Assembly (NCBI GenBank): GCA_030762935.1
Contig: CM060881.1
Location: 104,260,501-104,324,500 of the forward strand
Reading direction: 5' to 3'
Length of the DNA stretch: 64,000 nt
Source: Hymenopus coronatus
Lineage: Eukaryota; Arthropoda; Insecta; Mantodea; Hymenopodidae
The position numbers and the translations under genes are program-made. Within the stretch, counting starts at the first letter, position 1. The number at the start of each line of letters is the position of its first letter. The notes beneath the pieces were generated by a model. It saw nothing but the letters and a program-made list of their open reading frames with translations. It was not told where the DNA came from and did no database searches. Positions 56,298 to 64,000 of this stretch are shown piece by piece.

Positions 56298-56454
56298 ATT
56301 ATAATACTAATATTACAGTTACAAAGTAATAAATTAGACTCACCATACGTGTTGTTGTTAAACGTCGGTCACAAGCTCAAAAACCTTCTACGGTGAGCTA
56401 CCTATATAAGGTTTTTCTTATCCGAAGGACGAATGTCGCTAAATCTTGGTTCAT
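56298..56454. other. Short spacer
   Basis: About 155 bp, no feature recognised. Confidence 0.4.
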
Positions 56455-56690
56455 ATTTATTTATTTATTGTATTAAGGATCTTTAACCTCATAGGGCATA
56501 TCGGACAACGAATAAGTTTGCTAAATTAATTCAGAGTCCACGGAGCTTAAAATTACTCGATATTAGTATTTGCATAAGGGAGAACCACCAAAAAAACTCG
56601 AGGAGCTCATCCTAAACGAGATTCAAACCCGGGAGCTTTTGAATGGGAGACAGACACGCTACCCCCACACTGCAGAGTCGAGTCATCTTT
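56455..56690 (-). repeat. tRNA-derived SINE, family G, with AATA-type tail
   Basis: On the minus strand the head is GTAGCGTGTCTGTCTCCCAT with box B CCGGGTTTGAATC at about 56,620-56,632. The tail is a short (AATA)n run at 56,455-56,470. Confidence 0.72.
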
Positions 56691-57458
56691 ATTCTTACTG
56701 AATTTTGAAACAGGAACACGTTATAAATCTATTTTACTCATATTATAGATAGGCAAAAGTTGAGAAAACAAACATAGAGCTCAAAAGAAAACTAAACTGT
56801 GTCTAATAGCCTAATTTCGTTATATTCTACATCTAAAATATATTTGGTTAGGGACTTACTTCTTCAGATAGAAGTTATTCATCAGATACAAAGGTACGAG
56901 AGTTTGGGTTCTATTTTCCATCGCGTGAATAATTTGTACGACTTAGGCTATACAAAGCTCTATGTTTTAGCAGGTTGCAAGTAATAAAGGCCAGCATTTT
57001 CCTAGAGAGCATTCATTGTGAATAATCCTACTTTAATGAAATAATTGTCCTAGGTGAATAAGAATTCGAAATATGTCTTAGCGTTTCATCAGAACTCGTA
57101 CACTTCAGTTTTTCTCAATTAAATGGTAAGTGTGCTACTAATTTCAGTAAAAATTCGTAGAATCTAGCTGAACACAGCATTATTTTATCTGTTGATTGTA
57201 AGAAACTTTAAAAAAATGTTTGATATAGGTATTTAGTATACAGTCATTCCATTTCAAATAAAAACCTCAATTAAATCAACTCGTATTTTTAGAAAATTAT
57301 TTAGTTGATAGTCCTTAACCAGTTAAGTAAAATTACTACGTTTTACACTTCCCCAAGTGATTTTTTGTTGCAAATATTAACAAAAACAGCATTTTTATAA
57401 ACGCACGCTTATCTAAATACTTACACTTATGCACTTATAGCGTTTAAGAATACATTAC
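56691..57458. other. Unassigned AT-rich region
   Basis: About 770 bp with no gene or repeat recognised. The 61-codon frame at 56799-56984 has no known domain. Confidence 0.4.
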
Positions 57459-57460
57459 TA

Positions 57461-58121
57461 CGAGGCGTGTCCGGAAAGTTTGGAAAATAGGCATAAAGTA
57501 TTTGTTTTCACAATGTTTATTTGTACATGAATTCATTTTGGCATTCCTTAACCTATTTTTATACATATTTGCCACTATTGTTCAGGCATTAGCTTTTGTA
57601 TGCCCTCTTCAAAGGAAATTGCCGCCAGTGAAGACAACCGCTGCTGAACACTGTGTTTTGTAGGAACACATTGCAAAGGAATCTTATTGTGAACAATCTG
57701 TTTTCACCAATTGCCTCATTCACTTTTCAATCAAACCATCAGTGACAACAGAAGGCCGCCCACTCTGAGTTTCGCAGGAGCATTGGATCTTTCGTCATTA
57801 AATTGCCTATCCCACTTTCTCACCATTCCATCTAGCATTACATTTTCACTGCAAATCTCTACAATTTGACGATGAAAATCAGCTGGATTAACGTTCCTTG
57901 CGCTGAAAAACCGTATTGTGGAACGGACTTCACAGTCGACGGTATAAGATATTGCCTTAAGTATTTTGAACGATCGCAAAAATTTGTAGACACAACACGA
58001 TTATGTAATAATATCAGTGGACAGACACTGAACCGAGAGACGAGTGAACATGCGTGAAACTGTGACACTAGCGTTGCGGTGGCGGCACAACTAAACGAAA
58101 CTTTCTTTTCGGTTACGCCTC
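57461..58121 (-). mobile_element. Mariner transposon, internally deleted
   Basis: About 660 bp, half the normal mariner length. The left terminus is CGAGGCGTGTCCGGAAAGTT after a TA; the right terminus is a decayed inverted copy near GGTTACGCCTC. The minus-strand frame at 57979-57731 encodes the N-terminal helix-turn-helix region (IRFFSARNVNPADFHRQI, DGMVRKWDRQFND). After a frameshift, RPSVVTDGLIEKV can be read. Then the sequence jumps to the extreme C-terminus (FEEGIQKLMP), so the catalytic domain is deleted. Confidence 0.85.
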
Positions 58122-58849
58122 CAAACATTTTGTTGATAAACTCTAAAGATGTGATTATTTTAATTGAGTATAAGTAAAGCGTTCATTTATAGTTTCCTGG
58201 TGTTTTGTTGTATGTGTAAGGTGTTGATATAACCGTTTGTTGACCTCCTCATGGACGCCTTGGGCACTGCCTTGCGCTGCCCTGTGCGCATGCAAGGTTA
58301 ATGTACGCCATCCATACCTCGTGCCGTTATATGCATATCCAGTCTCTCTCTCTCTCTCTCTCTGTTTCTCTCTCTCTGTCTCTCTCAGACACACACACAC
58401 ACAAACAAACACTCACTCACTAGCTCGTGTTAAATATAAATGCTTTATTTACATACATGTAATTCCAGATCTGACAAAGGATTTCAGAAATAACAATCAC
58501 TATGTCATATCATGTTTATACTAATCGCAGAGTATTGGCACAGAGTAGATGCCGATAACCATTATGTTTCACTTTTAATCTCTCCTCATATATGATGATA
58601 CAATATACAAGAACACTCTCTAAACAATAGCTCTTTACACTTTTATAAAACCAATTTATTGAGAAAGATTGTATTTTATGAGCGCTAGACACGTTGATAT
58701 TTAGAAGCTAAAATAAGGAGTTCCAGAAATGTAGGTTCACCTACTTTATTATTACTGTTGTCATCAGCATCACTTTCTAACAATAGACATAGATAAAAAA
58801 CTAATTGTTAGTAACAGTAAAATTGATATGCTTGTTAGTTTCAAATTGT
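58122..58849. other. Unassigned region with a TC/AC microsatellite
   Basis: About 730 bp. A TC-rich microsatellite and a short AC run lie at 58,341-58,410. Frames on either strand arise largely from it. Confidence 0.45.
58341..58410. repeat. (TC)n(AC)n microsatellite
   Basis: Imperfect TC units interrupted by TGTT and GTC, followed by about 8 AC units. Confidence 0.92.
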
Positions 58850-59380
58850 TATGTTTGATCTCTGTTGTTTTACTTCCTCCTGCTTAGATGTAGTTTTTAG
58901 TTTTTGAGCTGCGAAGTTGGAGAAACTTATTTTTAGATCAGAATAGATAAAATCTGAATTCTATGTGCATATCATTGAGATTGACCAAATTTAATCCTTT
59001 TTGTTCACGGCTTTTTTTCCACTTTTGTATAATAATATTCTAACTTTATGTCATCGGCTGCAGTGAAGCTCTTGATTTTCGATTTGTTGAGGACTGTTGC
59101 GGTTTTCTAGCTTTCATATCATGTATTCAGAAATAGGAATAGCATTCTTAATTTTATTTATGCTGTATCTTTTAGGTTGCTTTAGTAAAATCGTTAACTT
59201 CTCATTTTTGTCTGAATTTTGAAATTTGTCTTTCAGCTTAGTCAACATTTCCAAATCAAGGCTGTATGAAGGTCCTAGTACTGCTTATTATCAGCATTAA
59301 TTTCAGCAATTTTTCTTTCAAGGCTTTCTCAACTTCATCTAATTTTTATTTGATATGCTTATCTCTTGCAACCTTTATTC
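58850..59380 (-). pseudogene. Fragment of a transposon-associated protein
   Basis: From about 59,255 downward the minus strand reads MLTKLKDKFQ, NEKLTILL, SINKIKNAIP, ISEYMI and a stop in one frame. Shorter pieces in shifted frames (YYTKVEKKP, FSNFAAQ) follow toward 58,890. This order (short coiled start, Lys-rich linker, SEYM-KA block, then a KIGFSKF-like block) recalls a family of uncharacterised, highly repeated proteins in arthropod and other invertebrate genomes that are thought to be transposon-derived. The function is unknown. Stops and frameshifts make it a pseudogene. Confidence 0.4.
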
Positions 59381-60319
59381 TTTGAAAGCCAACTCACTTA
59401 GAACAATAACAGAAGTAGGTATTAATTTAAATTATTTATACTAGAGTTGAGACATTGTTTATAAATAGGTTCAGTCTCTGATACACCTTATAAACTTTTA
59501 AGTGTCATCTGTTTGAATTTTTATGTGTTTGAGACACATATCACGCACCCTCGTCCTGTTTTTTTTTTGTTTTTTTTTTAATTCAGAAATGGATTTTTCT
59601 CCACGGGAGAACACCTCTTAAAGTTTTGCTGTGATTAGTATAATTTATTTTCTCAAAGTGATTGCAGCAAACAGTTAACTTAAGGCCAAATTTCATTTAA
59701 AAGGTTTATACAGGATGTTTTGAAATGGGCAGATAGAATGAGCCACTCTTCGCCACGTATGATAATTATATTTGTCTGATCTTAGGAACCTACCTTATGA
59801 ACTACATAGGCACAGCTGCAAACTTTTTATGAATGTTTTAATTTATATCTCAACATTTATATGCATCCTCAAGCTGCAATTTATTGCAGTTAAACAACAA
59901 TATAATTACAATGGTATGAAAAATGTTAGTAATTATTAAGATGACGCATCAAAAATACCTTCAGCACATTGGCTGATGTACTACTACGAAGTTTGATGAT
60001 CCTTAGCTGGTTGTTTTTCAATTTTCAAATACCTGTACCTGAAACCATTGTGAACTTTGAAACGAAAATGTATTTTACCTTAGTTTCCTCACAATTAAAC
60101 ATATATAGAAAATTTAATTTTTAGTCAAAGGTGATGAAGTTGAAATCCGTTTCAGTTCTTAGTGATTTATAATGGAATAATCCATAAACAGAATTAAATA
60201 CTAAATTCAGCTTTTCTACTTATGTTGTAGCTAAATAATCTTACAAATTTTATTATTCTGCCTTTCTCACTCTCATCAAGATACAAATTTGCAAACTTGG
60301 TTTCATTACATATTATCTT
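59381..60319. other. Unassigned AT-rich region
   Basis: About 940 bp. A T-run interrupted by one G lies near 59,561-59,580. No gene or repeat recognised. Confidence 0.4.
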
Positions 60320-60987
60320 TTTAAATAAGGAAGGATAATAAGCGAAAGTGATAGTCAAAACTTTAAGATCCAGCTATGTGATGGTTTTGAAACTGAGTTC
60401 TCTTTTTTTCACAAGGAGCAAGAAAAACTTTTCATTTGAGAAAAATTAAACTATTACAAAATTGAGACAAAAAACTAGGAATAACTAAAAATGCATTTCA
60501 TATAAAATGTGTGTTTGAATGAAATCTAGATTGTGAAGTAAGCTTTCTCTGTTCCTTAAAGTTAAACATTTGGGCAAAAGTCATGTAGAATGAAGCGAGT
60601 TTTAGAGGATATTACATTTTATTTGTGGTTAAAATACCTTAAAGATGTTACAACCATTTTTGAAAAAATAAAAATTTTCGAAAAAGTTTCCATGTGAAGA
60701 GTAGCTGAGAGGATTTTGCTTGAGGATTTTCGTGTCGCATCTTTGAAGATATTGAACTAAAATATTCTGTATGGTATTTACCGACTTTTCCTTTAGAGTT
60801 ATGTTGTTCAAGAACATAGTGGCACACAAGACCTTTTTTTTCTAAAAATGTATTTTTATATTGTTTTTTTTTTCTTTTTTGGATTCAGGGTATCAAAATA
60901 TGTATGTTTGGTGAAATTTTGGTATCAAATGGAATACAATGCATTCTCTAACTTATGCACATTGTACATACGAGCTAGACAAAGTAA
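60320..60987 (+). repeat. TACATAG element, 5'-truncated
   Basis: Begins at GGATAATAAGCGAAAGTGAT and runs through the body. The CA tract is almost absent (GTGGCACACAAGACC), T-runs follow, and it ends ATTGTACATACGAGCTAGAC with AAAGTAAAAG. Confidence 0.8.
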
Positions 60988-61613
60988 AAGTATCATGAAA
61001 CTTGTAAAAATCCAGCAAGGAGGCAAAAGGTAACCTTTAAGTTATTGATTTGCTCTTCACATGAAAACTAGAAGCTTCTTTTTCTCCGGTTTTAGAGCAT
61101 ATGATAAGCAGAAACATCTGAGACAGTAGATTAAAAAGGTCACCCTCTTGATCTTGGAAGAACTTCAAAAGACTAATCCTTGGTACGGAGAAGGAAGAGA
61201 AGAAAGAATCACGTGACCACGAACAATAGAGCGCAGTCCCAAAGAAATGTGTCGTCAAGTGCAGGTCTTGTAAACGCTTGTGTGATTGCCTCACATCGAC
61301 TCAATACTGCGCCTCTCTAATTGGCGGATTCTGCGTCTCTGGTTTATATTTCCTGCTCCTCCCTTTAACTGAATTACATTGCTTGTGATACAGACAATAG
61401 TGCTTGGCCCTTATTTTTCTTCAAGGACAACGATCTAGTATCTTTACGAGTTTTGTGGCAAGTCAATGAACTATACTCAACAAACGTTATTTGCCATTCT
61501 GTTTTTTATACCTCTGCAAGAAGCTACACTGTTTATCCTACATTATTTTCTTATACTTCTTCACCCTTTCTACAGGGATCCTTTCACTTTATCTAGCACG
61601 TAGGTACAGTATA
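60988..61613. other. Unassigned region
   Basis: About 625 bp. An 85-codon minus-strand frame (61037-61294) shows no domain I recognise. Confidence 0.4.
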
Positions 61614-62737
61614 CAAGGAGCGTTCAATACGTCCTTAGAAAAACAGAAAAAAAATTACTTTTGGTAATTTTTTTTTCAACATAATCTCCTTTTAGCTCGA
61701 TAAACTTTTCCTAGTGTTTCTCCAAGTGCTTTAAGCCTTCCAAATAGTAGGATTTGAGAAGGTCCTCAAAATAGGCATCTGTTTGGGAGATGACCTCTTC
61801 GATAGACCACTTTTTCAAGTTTGGAAATAAAAAAGTAACTGGGGATCAAATCTGGTGAATACGGAGGATGTTGTAAGTCGAACTTTAATTCTCAATTTTC
61901 GCCAACGAAACTGTGTAGGTGTGCATCATTGCATTAACTTGATAGAAGAGAATCTTTTTCTTTGGTGAATGAGGGGTTTCTCTTGATTTCTCCGTTCAAC
62001 CGTTGCAATAATGATCTGTAATACTCTTCATTTATCGCTATGTCTTTTTGCAGGTAATCAATGTAAATGATTCCGCGTGCATCCCAAAAAACGGAGACTA
62101 TCATCACCTTGAGTGCAGATTTCATCACATTTGCCTTCTTTGGAGCCGGTTCACCCTTAAAAATCTGTGTTTTGACTGCATTTTTGTCTCTGGTGTAGTA
62201 GTGTTTGTTTTATCCACAGTTATGTATCGTCGCAGAAACTCTCAGGATTCCGAGGAAAAGGAGCCAAACTATCTTCCAAATCGATCACACGATTGTGTTT
62301 ATTCTCATCGAGAGCAAATGCGGCACTCATCTTGCTGACACCTTTTTCACACTAAATTGAGAATACTGCACCTTGTGATATGCTTGTAGCTTCTACTGTT
62401 TCGAAAACTTTGATTCTTCGATCACTGAAAACAATATCCTGGATTTTGTCAATCATTTCGAAAGAAATCACTTCTCCTGGATGTCCGGAACGATGTTCAT
62501 GATTTGTGGATGTAGTCCATTTATCAAAATGTAAATAGTAGCAAACGCAGGAGCAAATGTGCCATGAACTTCATCCAACTCGGCTTTTGTCTCTTTCGGT
62601 GTTAATCCTTTTAAACAGAAGTGTTTAGTCACCGCATAAAACTCGTTTTTTTTCCTTCTTTCTAAATAAGCACAAGATTGTTGATTCAATCGCCTTTGGC
62701 AACGAATACACGCGATGCATATAGCTGAAACTCTGTC
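61614..62737 (-). mobile_element. Mariner transposon, inactive, second lineage
   Basis: Left terminus CAAGGAGCGTTCAATACGTC after TA at 61,612-61,613. The minus-strand transposase starts near 62,670 with GLTPKETKAELDEVHG (helix-turn-helix region). Then come the block VSVFWDARGIIYIDYL at about 62,100-62,050, the downstream frame to 61,934, and HPPYSPDL near 61,870-61,845, which precedes the third catalytic aspartate region. Frameshifts and stops are frequent. The right terminus could not be seen: a TACATAG fragment begins where it should be. It differs in sequence from the two mariners at 54.5 and 57.5 kb. Confidence 0.85.
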
Positions 62738-63300
62738 TACCAAACTATACATTTAACTTCAGCATCTTCTAAGGATGTAATCCGAAGATTTTCAAGAAAA
62801 TTCGCTATCCCAAACTATCCTTTACACGGAAAAATTTTTGAAAATCATTTCCTTAAAAACAGTTCCAACAATTTTGACTAATGTATCATATATATAAATA
62901 TTTGCATGAGAAATAAAATATTATCTTGAATTTCCCAGGAATAGCCTCAGAAGTCCTATTCATTGTGATGACTTGTGTATAACTGGTAAACTCTAAGAGA
63001 AAATTTAAACATATACTTGAAGCTTTCCTGGCAATGGTTATTAATGGTTTCTTCTCATGTTGTCAGTCTGGTAAGTATTAGGATAATTCATCCGTTACCT
63101 GCAGATGACAACAGATTACGTCGTTGAAACCTTGGAAATTAACCCAACACTCGAGAAAAATCATTAATAGACAAAACGTGTTGAAAAATTGTTGATCTAG
63201 ACGAAACTCACAATTTATGCCAAATACATTTTGTTGTAAAATTAACTATTTTTAAGATATTGCTTCTCATTGGTTTAGCTTTCCTATACTTATACTTTTT
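62738..63300 (-). repeat. TACATAG element, both ends lost, with an insertion
   Basis: Body blocks TTCTAAGGATGTAATCCGAA and CCAGGAATAGCCTCAGAAGT are clear. About 165 bp of unrelated sequence (about 63,010-63,175) interrupts it before GATCTAGACGAAACTCACAA. Its boundary with the mariner to the left is abrupt. Confidence 0.7.
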
Positions 63301-63364
63301 CAAGATGTGTTTTATTCAAATCCCAATTTACAATTTCTGTATTTTTATATGTTCTACTGTAAGG

Positions 63365-64000
63365 CTGCGTGCATATTTTGGCATATTACATGCAGATGGA
63401 GAAGTTTAGTAAAATATTACTACGGAAGTATTTTTAGGTTTAAACAGAGGAGAGCAGCATTCTAGGACTTGATTCTAAACCGCCAAAACTGTCCAAGTCT
63501 GGGCAATAATTAATGGAAGTACGTGTATTAAGAGATAACATATTTGTGTAAATACTGTATATATTTTTCTCTTTTTTTTTTTTTTTTTTACTTGGTCATA
63601 TCGAATGAATGGAATTGGTGAAATAATACCCAAATGATCTCAGGATCCACATAGTCTTCTCAGGATAACTGAGAGTCCCTAAAAAAAGCCTATGCGGGTA
63701 ACCACATCCAGATTCGAACTCGCGACCTGTTGAATGTAGGCAGACACGCCACCACCACAAGATATATATGATATATAGATATATTTGGTATATGCGTCAG
63801 TTATATGTGTGAATATGTAGGTGTAGTTGCGTGTGTGTGGGTTTCCAGTACTCTTAAGATATGTAAAACATGGGTAGGTAATATTTTAAATCCAAGTATT
63901 TTTAGAAAGCATGTACGGTCATACCACACATGGAACTGTGCAACGCAGTTTTTATATTATTATGAACTTAATAAATACTAGTACTACTTTTTTCAAATTT
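63365..64000 (+). mobile_element. LINE 3' end, copy C, interrupted by a SINE
   Basis: Matches LINE copy A: GCATTCTAGGACTTGATTCT, AACCGCCAAAACTGTCC, then after the SINE a short GTGTGTGTGG tract and TATTTTTAGAAAGCATGTAC. It ends GAACTTAATAAATACTAGTA at the window edge. Only the C-terminus and 3' UTR are present. Confidence 0.65.
63590..63763 (-). repeat. tRNA-derived SINE, family F, inserted in LINE copy C
   Basis: On the minus strand the head is GTGGTGGCGTGTCTGCCTAC with box B CGAGTTCGAATC at about 63,711-63,722. The body has GGTTACCCGCATAGGC. T-rich sequence at 63,568-63,589 borders the tail side. LINE copy A lacks this segment, showing that it is an insertion. Confidence 0.72.

Noticed and set aside
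1..63300. TACATAG family as a Helitron
   Set aside because: The terminal hairpin and a TC-like start suggested it, but no CTRR terminus is found in either orientation, and copies do not sit between A and T in a consistent way.
1..63300. TACATAG family as a classical TIR transposon
   Set aside because: The inverted 11-mer ACTTTCTCTAC lies about 20-25 bp inside one end but at the very edge of the other, and no consistent target duplication could be seen by eye.

Overview
The window reads as non-genic, repeat-dense DNA from a large-genome arthropod, probably an insect. This rests on three irritans-type mariner transposons, fragments of another insect-type DDE transposase, a CR1/jockey-like LINE, LINE 3' ends with the C-terminal CCHC-type knuckle common in insect elements, and about six kinds of tRNA-headed SINE. 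The DNA is AT-rich and full of short microsatellites. No intact host protein gene, rRNA or functional tRNA gene could be supported, and the species was not identified.

The dominant component is one noncoding repeat family, called here the TACATAG element. I trace about 38 copies or fragments, on both strands, from base 1 to about 63,300. By my boundaries they total roughly 24 kb, more than a third of the window. A full copy is about 0.85-0.95 kb. In forward orientation it opens with TCTGATGTG, followed about 20 bases later by ACTTTCTCTAC. A conserved body follows, then a CA-rich tract, and it closes with a near-palindrome centred on CTATGTACATAG and ending GTAGAGAAAGT. Copies lie singly, as abutting head-to-tail dimers and trimers (28.7-32.2, 48.6-50.3 and 51.0-53.6 kb), and as inverted pairs (2.0-3.6 kb).

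Layout. 0-11 kb: TACATAG copies with one decayed transposase fragment near 6.2 kb. 11-16 kb: SINEs and two LINE 3' ends, one carrying a GT-rich minisatellite. 16-22 kb: more TACATAG copies and a SINE. 22-27 kb: AT-rich, repeat-poor DNA with two palindromic MITEs, a SINE and a candidate heat-shock-type promoter on the minus strand at 24.7-24.86 kb. 27-32.2 kb: a TACATAG cluster, then a 107-bp hairpin insertion flanked by 14-bp direct repeats. 32.6-36.3 kb: a nearly complete but frameshifted LINE on the minus strand. 36-38 kb: unassigned. 38-50 kb: TACATAG copies, a cluster of three related SINEs, another SINE and a possible LINE fragment. 50-56 kb: a transposase fragment, the TACATAG trimer and a mariner inserted inside a TACATAG copy. 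56-64 kb: two SINEs, two further mariners, a fragment of a transposon-associated protein and a LINE 3' end interrupted by a SINE.

The open reading frames of 60-130 codons that cover the window mostly lie inside these repeats and show no sign of constraint. The elements interact through nesting: a mariner splits a TACATAG copy, SINE pieces sit between TACATAG copies and inside a LINE, and this gives a partial order of insertion. All family calls come from reading motifs by eye; no database or alignment program was used.
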